Source: Lampris incognitus (lineage: Eukaryota > Chordata > Actinopteri > Lampriformes > Lampridae). Taken from it: DNA of 64,000 bases. This document shows, piece after piece, positions 1-11,058 of this stretch. Positions within the stretch are counted from its first letter, which is position 1, and the number at the start of each line of letters is the position of its first letter. Location: contig NC_079219.1 of NCBI RefSeq assembly GCF_029633865.1, forward strand, positions 56,106,682 to 56,170,681, given 5' to 3'. Under the pieces are notes generated by a model. It saw nothing but the letters and a program-made list of their open reading frames with translations, did no database searches and was not told where the DNA came from. A program made the position numbers and the translations under genes.

Positions 1-562
1 TGAAATCAGTTATATGCTAATAATGTTTGAAAAAAACATTTTTAAACCTAAAAACCACTTTTTAATGTTGAACTCGTTACAGTTGTGTTATTTATATATA
101 ACTCAAGAATTTTACTCTCTTATACTTTTATAATGAGACGTAACAAATAAAGAATCTCGAATTATAATCTTTATCCCTGTAATAAAGGTACAAAGCACTG
201 ACAATGAATAGCACTGACGTTTCTTGGAAGTCCTACTACCACGCTCAGTGAAATTCAGGTATCTGAAATATTAAATCCTGAAATAAGACCTCTTTTCATT
301 TGTTACCTTCATCGTCATCATTATTGTTTGCAAAAACATACTCGGAAGTTTTGAAAATCAGGCGTCTGTGTTTGATTCCCCTTTGACAGAACAACCGCTG
401 AACTGTTCATTATTGTTACTGTCCCTTTAAGATAATAGGTCAGCTGACCTGTGACGTGTGGAGGGGCGGGGCTACGGGGCTACTAGCTAAAATCTTGGCG
501 GAGCGTTGATGTTCATTTTTGATGCTATCGTTTAGTTATTTGAAGGCGCGTCATCTTGATAA
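1..562. other. AT-rich gene-free left edge with one promoter-like patch
   Basis: I see no coding exon here. The first 430 bases are AT-rich and unremarkable. Around 437-510 the composition changes to GC-rich, with a perfect palindrome and a GC box (listed separately). From about 563 the sequence becomes an RTE-type LINE relic. Confidence 0.6.
437..510. promoter_or_regulatory. Promoter-like cluster: nuclear-receptor-type palindrome plus GC box
   Basis: Positions 437-450 read AGGTCAGCTGACCT, two nuclear-receptor half sites in inverted orientation separated by two bases. A GC box (GGGGCGGGGC) follows at about 463-472, and a GGCGG motif lies near 497. The cluster sits in otherwise AT-rich DNA. 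No gene start can be tied to it, so promoter function is a weak inference. Confidence 0.25.
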
Positions 563-801
563 AGTGCCATAGCTGACCAGCCACAGCATGAAGACGCTAT
601 GGGAAAGAGTAATAGAAGCTGGGTTAAGAGGAGAGGCGACTGTTAGCGAGCAGCAGTATGGTTGCGTGTCAGGAAAGAGCGCTACAGACGCCATGTTTGC
701 TTTGAGAACGTCGATGGAGGAGGTCCGAAGGAGTCGCTGTGTCTTTGTGCATTTAGAAAGCGTGTGACGGGGTGCCGAGAGAGGAGGTGCGGCAGAGAAT
801 G

Positions 802-1183
802 TGCCCCTTTTCCACCACGTGCTACCGGCTCAACTCGACTCGCCCTTTTTCCGTTTTCCATTACTGGGAAGTACCGGCATTTTGGTAACTGTCGCCACTC
901 TCCCGGTGCCACCTTTGCCAAAACTCAATGCAGACCTCTGATTGGTCAGAGCAATGCGTCACTGCGTCATTTTGCGTCATGCGTCATCAACAAGCGCATG
1001 GGCTTTCGCCCGTATCGAAGCGGTCGAAGCGGAGTCATCTTAAAAGTACGTTTTGATATTGAAAACCAGGCGTCGCTATGACGACCAGCTACACCGAGAC
1101 GGGGGTACTGTTACGCTAATGGAAAACGACACAGAAGCGAGTCGAGTGGAGTTGAGCCGGTACCATGGAGTGGAAAAGGGGCA
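802..1183. mobile_element. Palindromic MITE inserted in the RTE relic
   Basis: The element begins TGCCCC and ends GGGGCA. Its arms of about 60 bases are imperfect inverted repeats, with the matching CTCAACTCGACTC region on the left and its complement on the right. It interrupts RTE reading sequence on both sides, which fixes its borders well. It has no transposase, so it is a non-autonomous DNA element; the superfamily is uncertain. Confidence 0.7.
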
Positions 1184-1237
1184 CAAGAGTGGTGACGGAT
1201 ATGTATGAGAGCAGTGGGACAGTGGTGAGGTGAGCAG

Positions 1238-1859
1238 TAGGCGCCGTGTTGGGAGGGTTACTTTTAAAATGTATTCCGCTACAGATTACAGAATACACGT
1301 CATGGAATGTAATTTGTAACGTGTTAGATTACTCGGGGCGAGTAACGTATTCTAAATACTTTGGATTACTTTAATATTTTCTTCCATTTTGTGTAACAGT
1401 ATATGTAGCATTCACACAATGCTACTTACTTGAGTAGACTGTTCTGTTTCTTCTATTGTATCAGCTGGCTGAATGCATTTGAGTCACCTTAAATATATAT
1501 TAACAAAGGGTAGAGGAGTATGGAAACACAAAAGATGTATGATTTTTTTTATCTAGTAAAAAAAAGAAAAAGAAGAGAACTTTTCCATGTCCCTTTCTTT
1601 ATTTCCATAGCTGTTAGAATGAAAAAACTGTTGAGCTAACATTTAGGTATCGCTTTCACTGCATTTTGTGTCGCAATCCTCTTAAAATAAGAATGGCACC
1701 AAAGAAAAAAAAAATAAGTAATCCATTCATTTCAAGAATGTAACTGTATTCTGAATACCATGAATTTAAATTGTAGCTGTATTTGAATACAGTTACTCAT
1801 ATTTTGTATCCTAAATACATAACGCCGTTACATGTATTCTGTTACTTCCCAAACACCGG
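1238..1859. mobile_element. Non-autonomous hAT-like element in the RTE relic
   Basis: The left end GTGTTGGGAGGGTTAC and the right end, which reads GTGTTTGGGAAGTAAC on the opposite strand, form imperfect terminal inverted repeats. The interior is AT-rich with no ORF of note. RTE sequence resumes directly at about 1860. A diverged 8-bp target duplication is possible (GCAGTAGG on the left, CGGGTAGG on the right). Borders are uncertain by a few bases. Confidence 0.6.
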
Positions 1860-2460
1860 GTAGGAATGACGGATGGGTTCAAGGTGGAGGTGGGATTACA
1901 TCAAGGATCGGCTCTGAGCCCTTTCTTGTTTGCAATGGTGATGGACAGGCTGATGGACGAGATCAGGCAGGAGTCTCCGTGGACTATTATATTTGCGGAT
2001 GACATTGTGAGCTGTAGTGAGAGTAGGGTGCAGGTTGAGGAAGGCCTGGAGAGGTGGAGGTATGCACTGGAGGGAAGAGGAATGAAAGTCAGTAGGAGCA
2101 AGATTTTCATTGGGAGTGATGAAAAAGGACAGGATTAGGAATGAGTATATTAGAGGGACAGCTCAGGTTGGACGGTTTGGAGACAAAGCAAGAGAAGCAA
2201 GATTGAGAGGGTTTGGACATGTGTGGAGGAGAGATGCTGGGTATATTGGGAGAAGGATGCTGAATATGGAGCTGCCAGGGAAGAGGAGAAGGGGAAGAGG
2301 AGGTTCATGGATGTGGTGAGGGAGGACATGCAGGTTGCTGGTGTGAATGAGGGAGATGCAGAGGACAGGAAGAGATGGAAATGGATGATCCACTGTGGTG
2401 ACCCCTAACAGGAGCAGCCAAAAGTACTAATAGTAGTAGTAGTAGTTGTTATCTTGATAA

Positions 2461-3147
2461 AGTTCCATTGTTGGACTGTAGCACCTCTGAACGCAACTCT
2501 CACTTCAATATGAAATACATGCAATAAACAGGACACCTGCTCTAACGTGTTTTGGTCTTTAGATGGGTAATTTTGTCCACATGATGAACAAAAAAGTAAA
2601 ATGTTTCATCATCTCACTGTTGGGTACAGAAGAATAATTCTGGGTAAGTAAATCAAATCTTTGGATATGTATACAACATGTCGACATGGTACACAGCTGA
2701 GGAGGTCATAAATCCTGCACCAAGTTTAATTCAGACTGAATTTGAATTGGCTCAACTGGTGCGGTGGCCCCCTATTGAGCCCCTAAGACTTGTGGGTATA
2801 AAACCAGGCAAAGATTCACTCTGAATGGGGATTACTGCCCTTGCCAACATGAACGACAGCCAAAATTTAAAGTTACAATGCATGAAATTCTGATTTTTAT
2901 TTTTTATTTGTTTGGGGTGGGGGGTCAGTCCAGTTTCGCTGGCTCTGGATCTTAGACTTGTTGCAGGCAGGGAAGATGTTGGCTTTTATATTGTTGAACC
3001 AGTGAGACTAATCTGCCTCTTTGTATTCTGCCCACACCAGCAGTTAACTGAGACATAGAGAGATGTGGACAGAAGTATAATGACTCTTGTCTTGGTGGCT
3101 TTAGTGAATTTATTCTTATTTGAAGGTCAGACATAACGAGAGAATTA
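2461..3147. other. Intergenic stretch without recognised content
   Basis: I see no exon or clear repeat in this stretch, apart from short poly-T runs and, at its right border, the GATA microsatellite tail of the neighbouring LINE. Confidence 0.5.
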
Positions 3148-5610
3148 GTTAGATAGATAGATAGATTATTTTATTAGCCACACGACCAAGGCCGGTGGAA
3201 TTTGTTTTTGGCACGCTTTACACTGCAGCACAATACATACATAGACAACAACAGACACTCCACACATATTATCACGAAAAATACAGCTACACAATAACAG
3301 AAATAAACATATCAGGCATAACAGGTGAATGATGGTATTTATGCCAATGGCGTGCGAGGAGGGACTATAGGGAGGAATTCAGAGTCCTGATGGCTAGGGG
3401 GGGAAAACTGTTTGCAAAGTGTTTAGTTTTAGTTGACAGTGACCTGTAGCACCTCCCAGAGGGAAGGAGCTGGAAGAGGTGACGAGCAGGATGTGAGGGG
3501 TCAGAGGTGATCTTCCCTGCTCGCTTTACAGTCCGGTTAGTATGTAGAGATTCAGCTGAGGGGAGGGGGTTGCCTATGATTTTGGATTCCTTGTTGACAA
3601 TCCGCTGCAGTTTTTTCCGTGTTTGACTGTCCGTGCCGCTGTACAATACTGTAACACTGTAATACTATAATAGCAGATGTTATGATGGACTCGATAATGG
3701 CTGAGTAAAACAGAATGAGAAGTTGATGTTTGATCCGGTAATTTTTGAGCTGCCTAAAGTAAAGTCGCTGTTGAGCTTTTGCAACGATGTGTTCAGTGTT
3801 AGTTTTCCACTTCAGGTTATTGCTGATGTATGTTCCAAGGAGTTAAAAAGAGTCGTTGGTGGCGATGGGGTCTCCGTTCATTTGTATGGGTGGTTTTGGG
3901 ATTCGGAATGCATCGGAAGTCAATAATGAGTTCTTGGGTTTTGGCTGTATTAAGCAGAAGATTGTTGTTTGCGCAGCAAGTGACAGCTTGGTCTACTTCA
4001 GTGCGGTACTGGGTTTCATCATTGTTGGAGATGAGGCCTAAAATGGTGTGTCGTCTGCGTATTTTATTATTTTAACAGAACTGTCTGTGGATGTGAGGTG
4101 GGTGGTGTAAAGTGGAGAAGAGCCAGGGGGAGAGAACAGAGCCCTGAGGAGCACCTGTGCTGAGGGTAAGAGGGTGTGAGGTTAGGTTATTAACCCTCAC
4201 CCTCTGTGGCCTGTTCCACAGGAAGCTCCGAATCCAGTGGCATATGGCTGGGTCAATGTTCATATCCAAGAGTATGGTAAAGAGGTTGAGTGGGTTGATG
4301 GAGTTGAAGGCGGAGCTAAAGTCTATGAACAGGATGCGTGCGTAGGTGTTTGGTGAGTCCAGGTGTTGCAGGGTATGGTGCAGGGCTATGCTAACTGCAT
4401 CCTCAACAGACCGGTTGGCTTGATAGTCGAAGTGATATGGGTCCATCATTGGGGAGGTGCAAGATTCCAAATGTGACAAAACGATGCGCTCAAATGCTTT
4501 CATGGCCACAGAAGTTAGGGCAACTGGTCTGAAGTCATTGAGGCAGGTAATCTTTGAGGTCTTTGGCACAGGAATGATGGTAGAGAGTTTGAAGCACTGT
4601 GGGACTGTACATTGACTTAAAGAGGTGTTAAATATGGTGGAAAATATTGGGGCCAGTTGTGCTGCACAGTGGCTCAACAAAGCAGGACTGATGCCGTCTG
4701 GCCCTGCTGCTTCCCTAATGTTCAGCTTTTTGAATGTTGCTCTCACCTCATCCTCCTGGATGCAGAAGGGTGGCATTGGAGAAGGAGTAGGGGGGATGGC
4801 TGGTGGAATAGGTTTTTCCAACCTTGCTAAAACATATTTAATTTATTTGGGAGGTGATGGTCATTATCTGGAGGGGAGCAGGGGTGTTTTTTGTAATCTG
4901 TCATTTCCTCAAGTTTTTTTCCTTATTGCTCTGGAGTTACTGAAGGAGAATTGTTGTTCGAGTTTTGTTGCATAGCTGGACTTTGCTTTTCTTATTGCAG
5001 CACACAACTTATACTTGGCTGCTCTGTACTGATCCCTGTTACCGTAATTGTATGTCCAGTTCTTTTCTTTGTGTAGGAGGTGTAACTCTTTAGAGAACAA
5101 GGGTTTTTTATTGCCGTAAAATGTCACGGTTTTGGTAGGGATGCACATTTCCTCGCAGAACTTGATATATGACGTCAGTGGGTTCATCCAGGGAGTTGCA
5201 AGCTGCACTAAATATATTCCAATGAGTGCATTCAAAACACCCTCGAAGCGTTTCAATGGCAACCATGGACCAGGACCTGACAGATTTGGATGTTTTCTTG
5301 ATGGAGTTAAGCATTTGTTTGTATTTGTTTTTGCCATATTTACACGTTTTATATTCTAATAAGACCGTGACGTGGTCCCCCAGTCAGAAGGCCCATAATC
5401 TGTCCCCGCGGGGGTCATCCTGTAAGCTATTCTCTCACATGGCATCCAGGGTTTGGCCATTAGCCACAACTCAGTTAAAAATTCAACCGAGTTTGTTTGA
5501 AATGCCTGTGAGGGTCGCCGCAGGACAAACAGATGCATGTATATCACGACGGTGTAGAAAAGATAAGAGTTTCTAAAATGTAAGTCAGAATTAGATTTTT
5601 CCAATATCAA
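3148..5610 (-). mobile_element. Rex1/L2-like LINE, 5'-truncated, antisense
   Basis: The - strand encodes a non-LTR reverse transcriptase. The longest open piece is 4072-4821 (249 codons), with a DGISP turn, the [10 protein letters not shown] motif, an IDFSSAFN box and GAPQGSVLSP. Upstream frames to about 5610 carry part of the endonuclease-to-RT linker, and the 3365-3646 frame carries the C-terminal end. The 3' end has a TAG/GATA microsatellite tail at about 3150-3165. Coding sequence is split over several frames, so it is a dead copy. The clade name is from motif recall; CR1-superfamily is safe, Rex1 versus L2 is not. Confidence 0.8.
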
Positions 5611-6104
5611 GCCATCAAACTGAATTAATGCTAGCTTTTATCATCACTTCTGTAAGTTTAAAAAAAATATGTAAAGGTGAAATTCTGAAGATGGTCGTTT
5701 TTGTTTACCCTGCTGACAGTTGAGGTGCTGCTGACCGTGTTGGTGTTTGGCCGATTGGCTTTGGTTTTAAATATGCTAGCAATTTCCATTTTTATTTGTA
5801 CAGCCCCATATCACAAATTACAAATTTGCCTCAGTGGGCTTAACAGCAACACAACATCCTGTCCTTAATAAAATAAAAAAGGACATTTATTTTGCATGTA
5901 TACCTTCTATATCTTTGGGATTGTCACTGTAGCTGAAGAGAAAAAAAAGCCAACCTTGAACTTTTGTGTATTTTCTCATCAGTGATACTGAGAATAGTGT
6001 TGAACTTGTCTGCTTGTCCGGGCAACCAGGCAAAAGTGCAATCTGAGATAAGATTTGTCCCTCCCAGGCGGGTGGCAATGTAGGGTCACTTGTCAGGGCT
6101 TCCA
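5611..6104. other. Intergenic DNA with a dispersed fish repeat
   Basis: There is no gene. About 5790-5870 matches a segment that recurs at 6545-6620 (CAAATTTGCCTCA followed by GCAACACAACATCC), so it is a dispersed repeat. The rest is unassigned. Confidence 0.5.
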
Positions 6105-6525
6105 GGCTCACCCGGGTTCAAAGGTCACACGGTCAAACACACAACACTTTTTATCAGGAGATGCTGCATAGGCCTCCGCCGACAGTGATCTACATAACTG
6201 TATTGGCACCGTATTTTTACAGTGACCAGGGTGTGACGGGTCTGCAGTGATGTTGCCTGCCCATTTCCTGAGTCTGGAGGTGTATAAGTCCTGAATGGAG
6301 GGCAGGTTGGTACCAGTGATGTTGTCTACAGACTTAATTGTCCATTGCTGTGTGTTGCAGTCCTGTTTGGTGGCTGAACCAAACCAGACAGTGATGGATG
6401 TGCAGAGGACAGACTGGACTATTGCAGAGTAGAACTGAATCGGCAGTTCCTGGGGCAGGTTGCATTTCTTGAGCTGGCGGAGCAAGTGCATCCTCCGCTG
6501 GGCCTTTTGTTTCTACGTCGGATGC
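6105..6525 (-). mobile_element. Rex1/L2-like LINE C-terminal fragment
   Basis: The - strand frame 6108-6491 encodes the RT C-terminal part, with the LRQLKKCNLP motif, ITVWFGSAT and ADPSHPGH. The same domain ends the LINE at 3148-5610 and the one at 37.43-38.88 kb. Only the tail of the element is present. Confidence 0.7.
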
Positions 6526-6956
6526 CCACCTTAGGCCAAGTCCGTTTTATTTGCGTAGCCCAATATCACAAATTGCAAATTTGCCTCAAGGGGCTTTACA
6601 GCAACACAACATCCCGTCCCCGGGAGATTGTGGAACCCAGAAATGTGTGGGTCCTTCCCCCTTTTAAGTCGAGAGGAAAAGAGAAACGAGGTCATCCCAA
6701 CACTTGTCTTTGGTATCACTGGCGTCAGCATTTGATACGGCATGACACGGTTTGCAGGCCTGCTATTAATACCTGGCTGTGCAACTGCTGCCCCTCTCCA
6801 TGGTCTCCCCAAAAACCCTTAAAAGTGTCCAGTTGGTTTATGCCTCATGTGGCGCAGCAGCAGGAAGCTCTAGTGGCGTGGCGTGTTAGCAAGCTTCCTC
6901 CTTTGTGTGGACATGAGGTGAATATATAACATCTAAGAATGTAGTGTAGTGTAGTG

Positions 6957-7709
6957 CAGTGTTTCTCAACCGGGGGTCCGCGGACCCCTAGTGGTCCGTG
7001 ATGTAATTCCAAGGGGTCCGTGAAAATAAAATATCTTTTAAAAAAAAAGATCCTGTGACATTTATAGAAATAGGATTATTTTACTCAAATGTGACTGAGA
7101 CCTTTATCTACCTAAACTATAAAGGGTAACAGGACTTTTTTCTCTAATTACATCTGTTTCACAAGTGTCATTTATTGTATTTTAATAAGAGATCTCGCTC
7201 CCGTTTGCATTGTTAAAAGTTACTGCATAAAAATTCTGTTGTTACATATATCTGAAAGTTACTGAATACATATTCTGTTTTGTTACATATATCTGAAAGT
7301 TACTGAATACATATTCTGTTTTGTTACATATATCTGAAAGTTACTGCATAAGAATTCTGTTTTGTTACATATATCTGAAAGTTACTGAATACATATTCTG
7401 TTTTGTTACATATATCTGAAAGTTACTGAATACATATTCTGTTTTGTTACATATATCTGAAAGTTACTGAATACATATTCTGTTTTGTTACATATATCTG
7501 AAAGTTACTGAATACATATTCTGTTTTGTTACATATATCTGAAAGTTACTGCATAAGAATTCTGTTTTGTTACATATATCTGAAAGTTACTGCATAAGAA
7601 TTCTGTTTTGTTAACTATATCTAAGTTACAACGGAAAGCTCTTATTTTTGCCCCAAAGAGTGAATAAATGCTATAATGCATTTTAAAATGCAGTTTCTAC
7701 TGTTTCTAC
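6957..7709 (+). mobile_element. hAT MITE with internal 41-bp minisatellite (copy 1)
   Basis: The element starts CAGTGTTTCTCAACC, a hAT-Charlie-type terminus shared with copies at 23108 and 35271. It contains about ten 41-bp units of the GTTACTGAATACATATTC type at 7219-7615. The right terminus seen in the other two copies is missing, so this copy is truncated where crot promoter sequence begins. Confidence 0.8.
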
Positions 7710-7925
7710 AGTGGAGCCAAGAGCAGCCTGGGCTGTGAGAGACCCGTCGCGTTGGGTTGATTCAGGCCGTCTGCCAGCTCAGTCATGCGCAGTGGCGACT
7801 TCCGGGTTGGCGGCCGTACAACTGGGGGAAAGGTAACGGAGATGGGCGCAGAGCTGCTCTCTGCGGCATCTCGGTAGGGTTGGCGGACGACGCTGCGCCT
7901 CTGCGTTTCTGGAGCGTCCCTGCAG
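7710..7925 (+). promoter_or_regulatory. Putative crot copy 1 promoter and 5' noncoding exon
   Basis: The sequence is paralogous to 22211-22668 in block 2. It carries an NRF1-like site (CATGCGCAGT, about 7784-7793) and an ETS-like site (ACTTCCGG, about 7798-7805), both kept in the same spacing in block 2. There is no TATA box. A consensus splice donor (GCAG then GTGAGC) closes the exon at 7925, and the next exon begins at 11051, eight bases before the start codon. The transcription start is not defined. Confidence 0.55.
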
Positions 7926-8283
7926 GTGAGCAACCCAGTAACGGGTGTTTGTGGTGAAACGCGGGTTTGAATGATCGAACTGGGTCAGACCTGGACTTGG
8001 GTAAACAAGCCGAACTTCGATACAGCCACCGATGGACGTAGGTTCGGATTTTCTAAAAAAAAAAGAAAACAAAGAAGAAACTAGCGATACGGTGGACTGT
8101 CAGTTAGTGAGGTGAAACGGACATTATTCCGTTCGTCTCCCCGGACGGGACGGCGGTGTCGTTCACACGTCATAAAACCCGGTTCTGGCGAGGCGGTCGG
8201 TACTTTAGACCGACCGACGGTCAGTTTACCCCGCGACGGTTTCTGGAGCTGGGCTCGCTTCTGTTGTGTGTTGTCCAGAACAG

Positions 8284-10776
8284 CCGAGCCGCGTAGAGGT
8301 ACTAATACACAGAGCCGCGTACAGGTAAAAAATATACAGAGCCGCGTAGAGGTATTAATACACAGAGCTGTAGAGGTAATAATACACAGAGCCGCCTAGA
8401 GGTACTAATACACAGAGCCGCGTAGAGGTATTAATACACAGAGCCGCGTAGAGGTATTAATACACAGAGCTGTAGAGGTATTAATACACAGAGCCGCCTA
8501 GAGGTACTAATACACAGAGCCGCGTACAGGTACTAATATACAGAGCCGCGTAGAGGTATTAATACACAGAGCTGTAGAGGTAATAATACACAGAGCCGCC
8601 TAGAGGTACTAATACACAGAGCCGCGTAGAGGTATTAATACACAGAGCCGCGTAGAGGTATTAATACACAGAGCTGTAGAGGTATTAATACACAGAGACG
8701 CGTAGAGGTATTAATACACAGAGCCGCGTAGAGGTACTAATACACAGAGCCGCGTAGAGGTACTAATACACAGAGCCGCGTACAGGTACTAATACACAGA
8801 GCCGCCTACAGGTACTAATACACAGAGCCGCCTAGAGGTATTAATACACAGAGCCGCCTAGAGGTATTTATACACAGAGCCGCGTAGAGGTATTAATATA
8901 CAGAGCCGCCTAGAGGTATTTATACACAGAGCCGCGTAGAGGTACTAATACACAGAGCTGTAGAGGTATTTATACACAGAGCCGCCTAGAGGTATTAATA
9001 CACAGAGCTACATAGAGGTATTAATACACAGAGCCGCGTAGGGGTATTTATACACAGAGCCGCGTAGAGGTGTTAATACACAGAGCCGCCTAGAGGTACT
9101 AATAAACAGAGCTGTAGAGGTACTAATACACAGAGCCGCGTACAGGTACTAATACACAGAGCTGTAGAGGTAATAATACACAGAGCCGCCTAGAGGTACT
9201 AATACACAGAGCCGCGTAGAGGTATTAATACACAGAGCCGCGTAGAGGTATTAATACACAGAGCCGCGTAGAGGTATTAATACACAGAGCTGTAGAGGTA
9301 TTAATACACAGAGACGCGTAGAGGTATTAATACACAGAGCCGCGTAGAGGTACTAATACACAGAGCCGCGTAGAGGTACTAATACACAGAGCCGCGTACA
9401 GGTACTAATACACAGAGCCGCCTACAGGTACTAATACACAGAGCCGCCTAGAGGTACTAATACACAGAGCCGCGTACAGGTACTAATACACAGAGCCGCC
9501 TAGAGGTACTAATACACATAGCCGCCTAGAGGTATTAATACACAGACCCGCCTAGAGGTATTTATACACAGAGCTGCGTAGAGGTATTAATATACAGAGC
9601 CGCCTAGAGGTATTTATACACAGAGCCGCGTAGAGGTACTAATACACAGAGCTGTAGAGGTATTTATACACAGAGCCGCCTAGAGGTATTAATACACAGA
9701 GCTACATAGAGGTATTAATACACAGAGCCGCGTAGAGGTATTTATACACAGAGCCGCGTAGAGGTATTAATACACAGAGCCGCCTAGAGGTACTAATACA
9801 CAGAGCTGTAGAGGTACTAATACACAGAGCCGCGTACAGGTACTAATACACAGAGCCGCGTAGAGGTACTAACACACAGAGCTGTAGAGGTACTAATACA
9901 CAGAGCCGCCTAGAGGTACTAATACACAGAGCCGCCTAGAGGTACTAATACACAGAGCCGCGTAGAGGTACTAATACACAGAGCCACGTACAGGTACTAA
10001 TACACAGCTGTAGAGGTACTAATACACAGAGCCGCCTAGAGGTACTAATACACAGAGCTGTAGAGGTACTAATACACAGAGCCGCGTAGAGGTACTAATA
10101 CACAGAGCCGCCTTGAGGTACTAATACACAGAGCCGCCTAGAGGTACTAATACACAGAGCTGCGTAGAGGTATTTATACACAGAGCCGCCTAGAGGTATT
10201 AATACACAGAGCTGCGTAGAGGTATTTCTACACAGAGCTGCGTAGAGGTATTTCTACACAGAGCTGTGTAGAGGTATTAATACACAGAGCTGTGTAGAGG
10301 TACTAATACACAGAGCTGCGTAGAGGTATTTCTACACAGAGCTGTGTAGAGGTATTAATACACAGAGCTGCGTAGAGGTACTAATACACAGAGCTGCGTA
10401 GAGGTATTTATACACAGAGCTGTAGAGGTATTAATACACAGAGCCGCGTAGAGGTATTTATACACAGAGGTATTGATACACAGCTGTAGAGGTATTAATA
10501 CACAGAGGTATTAATACACAGCGCTGCATAGAGGTATTAATACACAGAGCTGCGTAGAGGTATTAATACACAGAGCTGCGTAGAGGTACTAATACACAGA
10601 GCCGCGTAGAGGTATTAATACACAGAGCCGCGTAGAGGTATTAATACACAGAGCTGCGTAGAGGTATTTATACACAGAGGTATTAATACACAGAGCTGCT
10701 TAGAGGTACTAATACACAGAGCCGCGTAGAGGTATTAATACACAGAGCTGAGTAGAGGTACTAATACACAGAGCTG
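8284..10776 (+). repeat. 2.5 kb minisatellite, 26-bp unit, in crot copy 1 intron 1
   Basis: The unit is about CACAGAGCCGCGTAGAGGTA plus CTAATA, repeated roughly 95 times. Variants include a 24-bp form lacking two bases (GAGCTGTAGAGG), GCCGCC for GCCGCG, and CTAATA/TTAATA/TTTATA ends. Rare variants recur at long spacing (AGAGACG at about 8694 and 9310; GCTACAT at about 9007 and 9691), which shows that a segment of about 0.6-0.7 kb was itself duplicated inside the array. Block 2 has no such array at the equivalent point. Confidence 0.95.
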
Positions 10777-11058
10777 CTGCCGTCTCGCCGCCTCTTTGCT
10801 GCAGTGTGTTGGGAGTTTGGGTTTGTATGACATTGCAAGTGTTGTTTGGTCTACAACACGGTAGCTGACGGTCTCGTTTGTGAGGCGCCGTGTCCTTTTT
10901 TCCTCTGTCGGATGTTTTGAATATCGTCAAGAGAGCAGACTGAATAGTCTTATTGCTGTAAACAATATCCTGATTGTTCTCAACTCCTCGGAAACAGGTG
11001 GATTTACCATAAAGCTTTTTTCTCTTTTTTTATTCTACTCCATCTTAAAGGCGAAGAA

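Larger units (their letters stand above)
563..2460 (+). mobile_element. RTE-type LINE relic broken by two DNA-element insertions
   Basis: Pieces of an RTE-clade reverse transcriptase lie at about 563-801, 1184-1237 and 1859-2460. Recognisable parts are a region before the RT palm, the FADD catalytic box region near 1990, and the C-terminal tail rich in Arg-Gly. The element ends in a TAG trinucleotide tail at about 2430-2450. Stretches of it match the fuller copy at 49.35-53.76 kb. Two DNA transposons sit inside it, and part of the RT C-terminus is deleted near 2105. It cannot be active. Confidence 0.8.

Noticed and set aside
8112-8399. 95-codon open frame running into the minisatellite
   Set aside because: It reads repeat units and non-conserved intron sequence, and lies between the 5' exon and exon 1 of crot.
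8284-10776. CRISPR-like array of direct repeats
   Set aside because: The units follow each other without unique spacers, and the window is a vertebrate genome. It is a minisatellite.
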